Below are positions 26,435-37,800 of a stretch of 64,000 bases of DNA, in pieces. The notes below the pieces were generated by a model that was not told where the DNA came from, did not search any database, and saw only the letters and a program-made list of their open reading frames with translations. Source of the DNA: Brevundimonas sp. (GTDB lineage Bacteria > Pseudomonadota > Alphaproteobacteria > Caulobacterales > Caulobacteraceae); assembly GCF_030682035.1 (NCBI RefSeq), contig NZ_JAUXQZ010000002.1:109327-173326 (forward strand), written 5' to 3'. A program made the translations under genes and the position numbers. Each line of letters starts with the position of its first letter. The first letter of the stretch is position 1.

Positions 26435-27712
26435 ATGCGAACCGCCGATTTCGACTTCGACCTGCCGGACGACCACATCGCGCTGCGCCCCGCCGAGCCG
26501 AGGGATTCCGCGCGCCTCATGGTGGTGCGGGACGGCGAACTTGAGGACCGGATCATCCGTGACCTGCCGGACTTCCTGCGGCCCGGCGACGCCCTGGTGT
26601 TCAACGACACGCGGGTGATCCCCGCGCGACTGTCGGGTGTGCGTGAGCGGGTCGGGCCGGATGACGAGAGCCTGACCGTGGCGGTCGAGGCCACCCTGCA
26701 TCACCGCGACGCGCCCGACGTCTGGTCGGCCTTCATGAAGCCGGGCAAGCGGATCAAGGCCGGGGATCGTATTCGCTTCACTGCTCCCCTTCCCCTCGAG
26801 GGGGTGGAGGAAGGTTCGCCGGAGGCGAACCGACGACGGGCCGGGGGATGGGGTGGAGGCCGTGAGTCGCAGAAACTGGCGCGGAGGGCGCCGTCCGGCG
26901 ACGGGCTGAGCCCATCGCCTCACCATCCACAGCCTGCCTTCACCCCCACCCCAACCCCTCCCCCCTCGAGGGGGAGGGGCTCTATGTGCTCGCTTGGCCA
27001 GCTCGACGCCACCGTGGTCGACAAGGGTGTGGATGGGCTGGTGACGCTGCGCTTCGATCTCGCCGGGCCGATGCTGGACGAGGCGATCCGCGACGTCGGG
27101 GTCATGCCCCTGCCCCCCTATATCGCCGCCAAACGGGCCGAAGACGACCGCGACCGCTCGGACTACCAGACCATGTTCGCCCATTGGGACGGATCGGTCG
27201 CCGCCCCGACGGCGGGACTGCATTTCACCCCGGCCCTGATGGGGGCGATCCGGGCCAGGGGCGTCTCGACCCATGCCGTGACCCTGCACGTCGGGGCCGG
27301 CACCTTCCTGCCGGTCAAGGCCGACGACACAGCCGATCACAAGATGCACTGCGAGTGGGGCGAGGTCTCCACCGATACCGCCGCCGCCCTGAACGCCGCA
27401 CGCGCCGCCGGGGGACGGATCGTCTGCGTCGGCACCACTTCGCTGCGGCTGCTGGAGAGCGCCACGATGCCCGAGGGCGAGATTCGCCCCTTCCACGGCG
27501 ACACAGCCATCTTCATCACCCCCGGCTACCGCTTCCGCGCCGCTGATGTGCTGATGACCAATTTCCACCTGCCGAAATCGACCCTGTTCATGCTGGTCAG
27601 CGCGTTCGCCGGGCTGGAGGTCATGAAGGCGGCCTATGCCCATGCGGTGGCAGAGGGGTATCGGTTCTATTCCTATGGGGATGGGTCATTGCTGTTCCGG
27701 AGCCTGACATGA
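26435..27712 (+). CDS. queA: tRNA preQ1(34) S-adenosylmethionine ribosyltransferase-isomerase with an inserted repeat
   Basis: A 425-residue protein; normal QueA is about 340-360. It adds the epoxycyclopentanediol moiety to preQ1 at tRNA position 34, making epoxyqueuosine. The start ([19 protein letters not shown]), the block [12 protein letters not shown], and the C-terminal half ([10 protein letters not shown]-like [38 protein letters not shown]) are intact. Residues about 117-182 do not belong to the family: they are low-complexity ([13 protein letters not shown]) and encoded by a palindromic repeat element inserted in frame between RFTA and the family block LDATVVDKG. The protein may tolerate it as a surface loop. 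tgt follows on the same strand. Confidence 0.93.
   Translation: MRTADFDFDLPDDHIALRPAEPRDSARLMVVRDGELEDRIIRDLPDFLRPGDALVFNDTRVIPARLSGVRERVGPDDESLTVAVEATLHHRDAPDVWSAFMKPGKRIKAGDRIRFTAPLPLEGVEEGSPEANRRRAGGWGGGRESQKLARRAPSGDGLSPSPHHPQPAFTPTPTPPPSRGRGSMCSLGQLDATVVDKGVDGLVTLRFDLAGPMLDEAIRDVGVMPLPPYIAAKRAEDDRDRSDYQTMFAHWDGSVAAPTAGLHFTPALMGAIRARGVSTHAVTLHVGAGTFLPVKADDTADHKMHCEWGEVSTDTAAALNAARAAGGRIVCVGTTSLRLLESATMPEGEIRPFHGDTAIFITPGYRFRAADVLMTNFHLPKSTLFMLVSAFAGLEVMKAAYAHAVAEGYRFYSYGDGSLLFRSLT
26784..26980. repeat. Palindromic element inserted in frame inside queA
   Basis: About 197 bp. The ends are inverted copies, each itself palindromic: GCTCCCCTTCCCCTCGAGGG at the left and the complement of CCCTCCCCCCTCGAGGGGGA at the right. 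Inner segments (GGGGATGGGGTGGAGG and CACCCCCACCCCAACCCC) also pair. The whole can fold into a long cruciform. In the queA frame it has no stop codon and encodes about 66 residues. The two intergenic elements at 27725 and 43441 share the same architecture: paired terminal hairpins rich in runs of C and G. Confidence 0.8.
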
Positions 27713-27724
27713 GCCCGCCGACGT

Positions 27725-27888
27725 CTTCCTTCCCCCCTTGCGGGGGAAGGTGGCGCGCGGAGCGTGACGGATGGGGGGTGACACACCGGTCCGGCCCCGT
27801 TTTCGCGACTTCATTTTCTCATAGGCTAAGCCAGCCCCCCTATCCGACCGGCTGCGCCGGCCACCTTCCCCCGCGAGGGGGGAAGGAG
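27725..27888. repeat. Palindromic element filling the queA-tgt gap
   Basis: The left arm (27725-27753, core CCTTCCCCCCTTGCGGGGGAAGG) and right arm (27861-27888, core CCTTCCCCCGCGAGGGGGGA) are inverted copies with about three differences, and each arm is also a hairpin. It starts 12 bases after the queA stop and ends 8 bases before the tgt start. The right end GGAAGGAG is the only good Shine-Dalgarno for tgt, so the element provides the ribosome binding site. Confidence 0.8.
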
Positions 27889-27896
27889 ATCGTGTA

Positions 27897-29018
27897 GTGC
27901 CCTTCCCCTTCGACATTACCGCCACCGAAGGCCGCGCCCGCACCGGGGTGCTCAAGACCGCGCGCGGCGACATCCACACCCCCGCCTTCATGCCGGTGGG
28001 AACGGCCGCCACGGTCAAGGCCATGACGGTCGATCAGGTCAAGGCCACCGGCGCCGACATCATCCTGGGCAACACCTACCACCTGATGCTCCGCCCCGGT
28101 CCCGAGCGGATGGAGCGGCTGGGCGGGCTGCACAAATTCATGGGCTGGACCAAACCCATCCTGACGGACAGCGGCGGATTCCAGGTCATGTCGCTGGCGG
28201 GCATTTCGAAAGTGAAGGAGGACGCCGTCACCTTCGCCAGCCATATCGACGGCTCGAAACACGTCCTCAGCCCCGAACGCTCGATCGAGATCCAGGCTGA
28301 CCGGATCGGCGCCGACATCTCCATGCAGCTGGACCAATGCGTCAGCTGGCCGGCAGAGGAGCCCGCCGCCCGCGCCGCCATGGAGCTGTCGGCTCGCTGG
28401 GGCGCCCGTTCGAAGGCCGCGTTCGGCATGCGTGAGACCCAGGCCCTGTTCGGCATCCAGCAGGGTTCAACCTTCGAGAACCTGCGCCGCGAATCGTCCG
28501 ACCGGTTGCGGGAGATCGGCTTCGACGGCTACGCCATCGGCGGCCTGGCCGTCGGCGAGGGGCATCAGGCCATGTGCGAGGTGCTGGACTACGCTCCCGA
28601 CATGCTGCCCGCCGACCGCCCCCGCTATCTGATGGGCGTCGGCAAGCCGGTCGATCTTGTCGAGGCGGTGGCGCGCGGCGTCGATATGTTCGACTGCGTC
28701 CTGCCGACCCGCGCGGGCCGCCACGGCCAGGCCTGGACCTGGGCGGGTCCGATCAATCTCAAGAACGCCCGTTTCGCCGAGGATCAGGACCCGCTGGAGC
28801 CCGACGTCCCCTGCCCGGCCTCGCGGGACTACTCAAAAGCTTATTTGCATCACCTCGTGCGGGCCGATGAAATCCTCGGCAAGGTGCTGCTGAGCTGGCA
28901 CAACATCGCCTTCTTCCAGACCCTGACGGCGGCGATGCGCGACGCCATCGTGCACGGCCGCTTCGAGGCCTTCCGCCGCGACTTCCACGCCCGGCATACG
29001 TCGAACAACAAGAGCTAA
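27897..29018 (+). CDS. tgt: tRNA-guanine(34) transglycosylase (two zinc cysteines replaced)
   Basis: A 373-residue enzyme that swaps guanine 34 for preQ1 in GUN-anticodon tRNAs, followed in the pathway by QueA. Catalytic residues are present: D91 in LTDSGGFQ and the nucleophile D266 in [17 protein letters not shown] and the alphaproteobacterial TRAGRHG are also normal. The zinc site is not: in E. coli C302, C304, C307 and H333 bind zinc, but the equivalent positions here are V304, C306, S309 and H335 (in [13 protein letters not shown]). The start is GTG 27897, with GGAAGGAG supplied by the upstream repeat. Its stop overlaps that of the convergent lipoprotein gene. Confidence 0.93.
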   Translation: MPFPFDITATEGRARTGVLKTARGDIHTPAFMPVGTAATVKAMTVDQVKATGADIILGNTYHLMLRPGPERMERLGGLHKFMGWTKPILTDSGGFQVMSLAGISKVKEDAVTFASHIDGSKHVLSPERSIEIQADRIGADISMQLDQCVSWPAEEPAARAAMELSARWGARSKAAFGMRETQALFGIQQGSTFENLRRESSDRLREIGFDGYAIGGLAVGEGHQAMCEVLDYAPDMLPADRPRYLMGVGKPVDLVEAVARGVDMFDCVLPTRAGRHGQAWTWAGPINLKNARFAEDQDPLEPDVPCPASRDYSKAYLHHLVRADEILGKVLLSWHNIAFFQTLTAAMRDAIVHGRFEAFRRDFHARHTSNNKS

Positions 29019-29560
29019 CGCTGGCTGCGGCCCCGCGGCCGGAACCAGCCAGGGGCGGCCGGCGGGGCGCAGTTGCGCTGCATCCCCGTCCCTTTCAGGA
29101 AAGCCCGGCGCATGCGGCCGGATTGGATGGCCGACTGAACATGGCGACTGTGCTGTTCCGCCCCCGACAACTGGCGAATCCAGCTGCGGCCGGGGATGAA
29201 GTCGGTCGTGGCGTCCCGGATCGCATCCAGCGCCGCCGCCGAGGCCGCGTCCGCCGCCCGCTCGCTCAGGAAGGAGCCGTCCTGAGCCGGCGGCTCGTCG
29301 GTATCGGGACCCAAAGCCTCGTTCAACCGGGCGATCTCGGCCCCGATGGTGGCGCACTGGTTCAGGTTGCGCAGGTCGTAGGGATTGGCTTCGGCCTGCA
29401 ACAGGACTGTGGGGATGTACTGGCGGCGCAGGTTGAAGTCGTCCAAAGGCGCCGTGGCGGCCGCGCCAAGCCCGGCGCCGAACTGCTGCACCCCGCCCGC
29501 TACGGCGCCACATGCCGACAGGGGAATACAGAGAGCGAGGATCAGACCGGTGGCGCGCAT
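29015..29560 (-). CDS. Hypothetical lipoprotein
   Basis: A 181-residue protein with a signal peptide ending in the lipobox IPLSAC (Cys about 17), so it is probably outer-membrane anchored. The mature part is helical with [20 protein letters not shown] and [13 protein letters not shown] and no recognised domain. AAGGAGG abuts ATG 29560; GTG 29575 would give longer spacing but adds five residues. Its stop TAG shares bases with the tgt stop (29015-29018, CTAA). Confidence 0.75.
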   Translation of the reverse strand: MRATGLILALCIPLSACGAVAGGVQQFGAGLGAAATAPLDDFNLRRQYIPTVLLQAEANPYDLRNLNQCATIGAEIARLNEALGPDTDEPPAQDGSFLSERAADAASAAALDAIRDATTDFIPGRSWIRQLSGAEQHSRHVQSAIQSGRMRRAFLKGTGMQRNCAPPAAPGWFRPRGRSQR

Positions 29561-29618
29561 TCCTCCTTCAATCACGGAGTGACGCGGTTCGGAAGCGCCG
29601 CCGCGATTGACGAAGGGA

Positions 29619-29695
29619 TGGTACGCCCTCTCGGGCTCGAACCGAGGACCCTCTGATTAAAAGTCAGATGCTCTAACCAACTGAGCTAAGGGCGC
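29619..29695 (-). tRNA. tRNA-Lys (anticodon TTT)
   Basis: Read on the minus strand: acceptor GCGCCCT pairs with AGGGCGT, the D arm holds AGCTCAGTTGGTTAGAGC, the anticodon stem TCTGA/TCAGA encloses CTTTTAA with anticodon TTT, and the T arm has GGTTCGA. CCA is encoded (complement 29619-29621). It is the substrate of the class I LysK encoded 4.5 kb away. Confidence 0.97.
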
Positions 29696-29804
29696 ATACC
29701 ACGCCGGTCGCGTTCGCGGCCCGGCGACGCGCCTTCTGTTGCAAACCGTCGTCCGGGTCAAGGGCTGGCTCGACGCGCGGCGAGCCTGACGGTAGGCAGG
29801 AGGC

Positions 29805-30887
29805 ATGAAACCCCTGTCGGGCCTGCGCATCCTCGAGTTCGATGGTCTGGGACCCGTCACGTTCGCGGGAATGGTGTTGGCCGACCTGGGCGCGGATGTC
29901 CTGCGCCTGAGCCGCAGCGCCGATGCAGGGACGCCGGTGTTCAGCGAGGTCGGCGGCGCGGTGCTGCATCGCGGACGCGCCGCGGTCGGGGTCAATCTCA
30001 AGGACTCCGGCGACCTTGTGGAAGTGCTGGAGCTGATCAGCGCGGCGGACGCCCTGATCGAAGGCTTTCGGCCCGGCGTCATGGAGCGGCTGGGCCTCGG
30101 GCCGCACGTCTGCGCCGCGCGCAATGCAAGGCTGGTGTATGGCCGGGTCACCGGCTGGGGTCAGACCGGCCCGATGGCGCAGCAGGTCGGCCACGACATC
30201 AACTACATCGCCCTCAGTGGTGCACTCCACGCCTTGGGAGAGCCTGACCGTCCGCCGCGGGCGCCGCTGAACCTCGTCGGCGACTATGGCGGCGGCGCGA
30301 TGATGCTGGTCACGGGCGTCCTTGCCGCCCTGCTGGAAGCGAAGGCCACGGGGAAGGGCCGGGTGGTGGACGCCGCCATGACTGACGGGTCGGCCCTGCT
30401 GATGAGCCTGTTTCAGGCCTTGGGCGCACGCGGTCTGTGGAGCGAGGCGCGCGGGGCCAATCTGCTGGACGGAGGGGCGCCCTTCTATCGCTGCTACGGC
30501 TGCAAGGATGGGCGGTTCGTCGCCGTGGGCGCTCTGGAGCCGCAATTCTACGCCGCCCTGATCGCCGGGCTGGGGCTGGCGCCGGAAACAGCACCGCAGT
30601 TCGACCTGCCGGGCTGGCCCTCGCTGCATACGCGTCTGGAGGCGATATTCGCCGCCCGCGACCGGGATGAATGGGCGGCCCACTTTGAAGGCACGGACGC
30701 CTGCGTCACACCCGTCCTGACAATGGCCGAGGCGTCCCGGCATCCGCACAATCTGGCGCGAAGGACCTTCGTCGATCCGGGCGTTGTCCAGGCCGCGCCG
30801 GCGCCGCGATTCGACGGAACGCCCGCCGAGCCCGCGGCGGAACCGGCGGCGATGTCGCTGGCCGAGGCCTCGGCCCGCTGGCGCTGA
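29805..30887 (+). CDS. CaiB/BaiF family protein, alpha-methylacyl-CoA racemase-like
   Basis: A 360-residue class III CoA-transferase-fold protein. The N-terminus (LSGLRILEFDGLGPVTFAGM) and the block GRVTGWGQTGPMAQQ are general for the family. The segment GHDINYIALSGALHALGE followed by NLVGDYGGGAMML matches alpha-methylacyl-CoA racemases, where the His of GHDINY and the Asp of VGD(Y/F)GGG are the two catalytic bases. I therefore favour racemisation of 2-methyl-branched acyl-CoAs over CoA transfer. It is monocistronic as far as visible, next to tRNA-Lys. Confidence 0.88.
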   Translation: MKPLSGLRILEFDGLGPVTFAGMVLADLGADVLRLSRSADAGTPVFSEVGGAVLHRGRAAVGVNLKDSGDLVEVLELISAADALIEGFRPGVMERLGLGPHVCAARNARLVYGRVTGWGQTGPMAQQVGHDINYIALSGALHALGEPDRPPRAPLNLVGDYGGGAMMLVTGVLAALLEAKATGKGRVVDAAMTDGSALLMSLFQALGARGLWSEARGANLLDGGAPFYRCYGCKDGRFVAVGALEPQFYAALIAGLGLAPETAPQFDLPGWPSLHTRLEAIFAARDRDEWAAHFEGTDACVTPVLTMAEASRHPHNLARRTFVDPGVVQAAPAPRFDGTPAEPAAEPAAMSLAEASARWR

Positions 30888-30890
30888 GGG

Positions 30891-32624
<1,734 letters not shown>

Positions 32625-32763
32625 CAGCGCCCCTCCGAATTCTCGCTTACGGCAAATTCTGAAAGGATTGGTTGCCGGGCGTGGTGACCACGCGGGCGTT
32701 CGGGGTTATGGAACAGGCGAGCCGGCCAAGCGTTGGAAGGCCGTTCCGGGGGAGACGCTGCTG

Positions 32764-33021
32764 ATGAAACGCCTGATTGCCATTCTGGCCCTTTCGACCG
32801 CTTTTGGCGTCGCCGCCTGTGACGATCCCAACGCCGATGATCGGGAGGTCGCCGAGGCGCCGATGGAAGCGCCGCTCGCGCTTCCCGCCGAAGACGCTGG
32901 CGCGCCGGTCGCGGCCCCCAGCGCCGTCGATTCGCCGCCCGCTGATTCGAGCACCCTTCCCTCCGAAAAGCGATCGTCCGAGGAATCGGTCAAACCCGAA
33001 AGCGAAACCCTCTTTTATTGA
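32764..33021 (+). CDS. Small acidic lipoprotein
   Basis: An 85-residue protein. The signal peptide MKRLIAILALSTAFGVAAC ends in a lipobox with Cys 19, followed by an Asp/Glu/Pro/Ala-rich, probably disordered tail. GGGGGAGA upstream supports ATG 32764. No family is recognised. It lies 75 bases before tamA on the same strand and could be co-transcribed, but nothing ties it to the TAM complex. Confidence 0.65.
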   Translation: MKRLIAILALSTAFGVAACDDPNADDREVAEAPMEAPLALPAEDAGAPVAAPSAVDSPPADSSTLPSEKRSSEESVKPESETLFY

Positions 33022-33096
33022 TCCCGGTCGCCGCCTCATCGGCGCCATTGTGGGATGCGCCGGCGTCGATGTCCGCGCCCTGACCAAGGTTCCAGT

Positions 33097-34887
33097 TTGA
33101 CGCCAAGGCCCGCCCTGATTCTTATCGGCACGGCGGGCGTCCTGTTGCTGGCCTCCCCCGCAGCGGCGGACCCGCGCGCACAAATTCGCGGCGAGATGGA
33201 CGCAGGCTTGCGGGCCCAACTGGTCCGCGCGGTGGGCGAGGTCGATGACGCCCCCTCCAGCCGGTTCGAGGCCCGGCGCCGTGCGCGAGGCGCGCTGGAA
33301 GCGGCCGAGGCGCTGTTACGGTCCGAGGGCTACTATCAGCCCGTGCTTGAGGATGTCGTCGAGGGCGAAGAGACGCCGATAGCCATCGTCAACGTCACTC
33401 CCGGCCGGCGATTTGAACTGGCCGAGGTACAGGTGCTCTGGGCTGGCCCGTCGCCTGACGAGGTGACCGGGACGGCTGTCCGCGCCGAAATCGGCCTGAC
33501 CCCGGGACAGCCCGGCCGCGCGGGCGACATCATCGCCGCCGAGGGGCGGATCGTCGCTGGCCTGACGCGCCGCGGCTATGCCGATGCGGCGGCCCAGCCG
33601 CGCCGGGTCGTGGTCGACCACTCTACTTTTTCCGTCCAGCCCGGCTTCCACATCGCCTCCGGGCCGCTGGTGCGGCTGGACGGCGTTCGGCTGGAAACAC
33701 GCGGCGCGACCAATCCGGACTGGGTGGCCGGCCTGGCGCCCTGGTCAGAGGGCGAAGTCTATGACCCGGAGGACGTCGCCGAACTGGAGCGCCGGCTGCT
33801 CGAAACCGGCGTCTATGACGGTGTAGGTGTGGCCTTGGCGCCGACCGACCAGACCAACACCGATGGGAACCGTCCGATCATCGTCACCCTGACCGACCGC
33901 CCCCGTCGCATCCTGGAAGCCGGGGCGACCTTCTCGACCGCCGAGGGATCGGGGGTGGACCTGATCTGGACCTGGCACAACCGGTTCGGCCGCGCTGATA
34001 CGCTGGTCTGGCAGGCTCGCGCCGCCGACGTCGACAGCCGGCTGGGCGCGTCCCTGAGCCTGCCGCACTGGCGCCGCCCCGGCGAGACCCTGAGGCTGTC
34101 TGGCGCGCTGCTCAACGAGGATACAGCCGCCTATCGCCGCACCGCCGTGGCCCTGGCCGCCGACCTGCAGCAGCGGATCGGAAAGACCTCCTATGTGAGC
34201 TACGGCGTCGGGCTGGACGCCGGGCAGTATGATGAGAACCGCTTCGATCCGGTGACACAGCTGCCGGTCAATTTCGACCGCGACCTCGTCATCCTGACCG
34301 GGCGAGGCAGCGCCTATCTGGATCGCTCGAACGATCCCCTTGATCCCACGACCGGATGGCGGCTCACCGCTTCTGCCCAGCCCACTGCCGTGGCGGGCGA
34401 GGATACGGTGCTGTTCCTGCGCACCGAGGCCCAGGCGACCGCCTATCTGCCGCTGCAGGACGGGGCGAAGACGGTCCTGGCAGGGCGGGTTCGGATCGGC
34501 TCGATCATCGGTGCAGAGGAACTGACCGTGCCGTCCGACCGCCTGTTCTATTCGGGCGGCGGCGGTTCGGTGCGCGGGTTTGAGTATCAGGGCGTGGGGC
34601 CGCGCCTGCCGGACAACACGCCGCGGGGGGGCCTGAGCCTGTTTGAGACCTCCATCGAAATCCGGCGCGACGTCTGGCGCAATTTCCAGGCGGTGGCGTT
34701 CGTTGACGCAGGCGCCATCGGCTTCCAGGAGACGCCGGACCTGGACAACCTGCGCTACGGAGCCGGGGTCGGCGTGCGCTACAAGCTGCCGTTCGGTCCG
34801 ATCCGCGCCGACATCGCCTTCCCGCTGGACCGTCGGGACGGCGATGCCGACTTCCAGATCTATGTCAGCATCGGACAGGCGTTTTGA
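33097..34887 (+). CDS. tamA: Translocation and assembly module outer-membrane protein TamA
   Basis: A 596-residue Omp85-family protein. Starting at TTG 33097 (AAGGTT about 8 bases upstream) gives a good signal peptide ending SPAAAD. POTRA domains occupy about 25-280, and the 16-strand barrel about 290-596, with the conserved VRGF motif in GGGGSVRGFEYQGVGPR and a final beta strand ending SIGQAF. TamA pairs with TamB to move proteins or phospholipids to the outer membrane; tamB follows directly with a TTGA overlap, indicating translational coupling. Confidence 0.92.
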   Translation: MTPRPALILIGTAGVLLLASPAAADPRAQIRGEMDAGLRAQLVRAVGEVDDAPSSRFEARRRARGALEAAEALLRSEGYYQPVLEDVVEGEETPIAIVNVTPGRRFELAEVQVLWAGPSPDEVTGTAVRAEIGLTPGQPGRAGDIIAAEGRIVAGLTRRGYADAAAQPRRVVVDHSTFSVQPGFHIASGPLVRLDGVRLETRGATNPDWVAGLAPWSEGEVYDPEDVAELERRLLETGVYDGVGVALAPTDQTNTDGNRPIIVTLTDRPRRILEAGATFSTAEGSGVDLIWTWHNRFGRADTLVWQARAADVDSRLGASLSLPHWRRPGETLRLSGALLNEDTAAYRRTAVALAADLQQRIGKTSYVSYGVGLDAGQYDENRFDPVTQLPVNFDRDLVILTGRGSAYLDRSNDPLDPTTGWRLTASAQPTAVAGEDTVLFLRTEAQATAYLPLQDGAKTVLAGRVRIGSIIGAEELTVPSDRLFYSGGGGSVRGFEYQGVGPRLPDNTPRGGLSLFETSIEIRRDVWRNFQAVAFVDAGAIGFQETPDLDNLRYGAGVGVRYKLPFGPIRADIAFPLDRRDGDADFQIYVSIGQAF

Positions 34888-37800
34888 CCGACGCCGCCCC
34901 TCCCCCCGACGACGCACCGGACACGCCTGCCGAGACGGCGAAGAAGAAGCGCACACGGATGCAGGCCCTGGCCTTCTTCGGTGGCCTGGCCGCGGCGGTT
35001 CTCGCGGCGCTGATGCTCGTCGTCGCGGTCGGTGGGCGGATGTATCTGCTGTCGGACTCGGGTCGGGGGCTGGTGACCAGTTTTGTTGCGGGCAAGAAAC
35101 TCGGCCGCTATGGCCGGATCAATGTCGAGGGCGTGCGCGGCGATCTGTTCGACGACTTCACCATCGACCGAGTCACCGTCACCGACGCCAAAGGGGTTTG
35201 GCTGGAGGCGCGCAAGGTCCGCGTCGACTGGGACTGGTGGCCGCTGATCACCCGCCGATTCCACGCTACCGAGGTCAAGGCCGAAGTCATCCGCCTGATC
35301 CGTCGGCCGGACGTCGAGGCCTCGACCGAACCGCCGGGGCCGCAACCCCTGTCCGTCGATATCGACCGTTTCACCGCCGAGGTGGAGCTGTTGGAGAGCT
35401 TCAGCAAGGAATATGGTCGCTGGAAGCTGTCAGGCGAGGCGAATGCGCCGCGCAAGGGCTCGAAGACGGCCGTGCTCAATGCCGTCAGCAACAGCCGGCC
35501 GGGCGACTATCTGCGTCTCAATGCGACGGTCGGGCACGGCCTCGCAGATCTGCGGTTGAACCTGAGGGCCAATGAGGCGCGTGGCGGACCGCTGGCGGGC
35601 GCCCTTGGCTATTCCCCGGACCAGCCCTTCTTCGCCACAGCCGTGGTCAATGGCGAGGTCATCGACGCGGTCGTACGCACCGGCGACTTTGTGCCGCTGG
35701 TGATCAAGGGTCGCTATGGCGAGGCCCGGACCCGGATTTCAGGCTTCGCGGACTTCTCCGGCTCAGACCTGCTGGCGCCCTTCGCCGAGCGGATCGGCCG
35801 TACCGTGCGGTTCGGCTTCGCGACCTCGAGCGACAGCGATGACGACGGCCGGATCGGCGTCGCCTGGCGTCTGATCGCCCAGAACCTTGAGTCGCGCGCC
35901 AGCGGCGAGATCAGGCTTAGCGACCAGAGCAGTCCCGACGGGATCACGCTCGACATCTCGACCCGTTCCCTGACCCGCCTCGCCGGACAGGCCGCGGGAG
36001 GGGCAGCGGCCTACCGGGGTCTGTTCCGCGGCACCGCCGCGCAGTGGCGGCTGGATGGCTCAGTGGACCTGATCGGCCCCGAGGTCGCAAGCTATCGGGC
36101 GCAACGCCTGCGGGGTCCGCTGAACATTCAGGTGCGGCAAGGCCGGATGGACGTCGACGGCGACATCCGCGTCGCCGGAGGCTCAAGCGCGGGCATTGTC
36201 GGCGGGCTTCTGGGTCCGACACCGCGCCTGTCGTTCGAGGCGGTGCGTCAGGCGGACGGAGCCATCCTGCTGGAGCGGGTCAATCTGACCGGCCGGGCCC
36301 TGACCTTGGCAGGTTCAGGCGGTCGCAACCTCTTCGGCGCTCTGGGTTTCCGGGGAAACGCCGAGATCACCGACGTCTCGCAGTTGCGCAAGGGCGCCCG
36401 CGGCCGGTTCGGAGGACCGATTTCGGCCTCGACGGCGCGTTCCGGCGCTCCGTGGCGGCTGACCTTCGATGGACGGGGGCGGGGTGTGACCGTCGGCATG
36501 GACGAGTTGGACCGGTTGCTTGGCCCGACGCCCCGGCTGCAACTCACCGGGGCGCTGGACGATGGTCGAATCGCCGTCGAGCGGGCGCAGTTGACCGGCG
36601 CCCAGGGTTCAGCGGCCGCCCGGGGCCTGATCGAGAGCGACGGACGGTTGCGTCTGGCGCTGAACTGGGACGCCCGGGGGCCGTTCGGCGTCGGCCCCGT
36701 GGCCATAGACGGCGCCATGACGGGGCGGGGCGCACTGACCGGCACACTGGCCGAGCCGCGCGCCGACCTGACCGCAGCATTCGGCAAGGTCAGCGCCGGG
36801 GCTCTGGCCCTGACCAATGCTGAAATGATCCTCAGCTTCCGGCGCGGCGCCGACGCCTCCGATGGACACATCGAACTGAGGGCGGGATCGAACTACGGAC
36901 CGGCGCGGGCCAGTGGAAACTTCTTCCTCGGCGGCGATCGTCTGCGCCTGACCGAGGTGGACCTGAACGCGGGCGGGGTCACGGCCCAGGGGGCGATTGC
37001 CCTGTCGAGCAATGTCCCGTCCAGCGCCGACCTGACGTTCACCGCCCGCCCCGGCGCTTTTCTGGCCTCCGGCACGGCCGACGGGCGCATCCGCCTGACC
37101 GAAGGCGCCGGCGCCGAGACGGCGATCCTCGATGTCACGGGGCGCAATGTGCGGTTCGTTGGGTCGACCTGGGTCATCCGCACTCTCGACCTGAACGGTC
37201 GGGGCACGCTGGAGCGCCTGCCCTTCACCCTCAAAGCTGACGTGGGCGGGGCCACACCTGTGTCGTTCGATGGAACGGGCGTCTATTCACGCACTGGCCC
37301 ATCCCAGACCGTCGTCCTTGAGGGCGGCGGCCGGGTGCGCGAGATTGCCTTCACCACTCGCAATCCCGCCGTCATCGCCCTGTCCGGCGACGGCCGCGTG
37401 GTCCGGGTTGATCTCGGCATCGGCGGCGGGGTGCTGCTGGGCGAGCTGCGCCAGGATTCCCGCGCCGCCATCATCGAGGCCAATCTGACCAGCGTCGACC
37501 TGGGCTCGCTTATCCAGGACATGCGCGGGCGGGTGACCGGCCGGCTTTCGCTGCGTGGGGCCGGCGACGACCTGTCGGGTTCGGCCAATATCACCCTCAA
37601 CGACATCCGCAGCATCGACGCGCCGCGCGGGATCGCCGTCGACGGGACGCTGAACGCCGTGCTGGTGAACCATACCCTGCGCATCCAGGCCAACGCCGCA
37701 GACGGCGACGCGGTCCGGGCCGTGGCCGACATCACCCTGCCGGTCGAGGCCTCGGCGGCCCCGCTTCGGCTGGCGATCGTGCGGAACCGCGAGATGTCGG

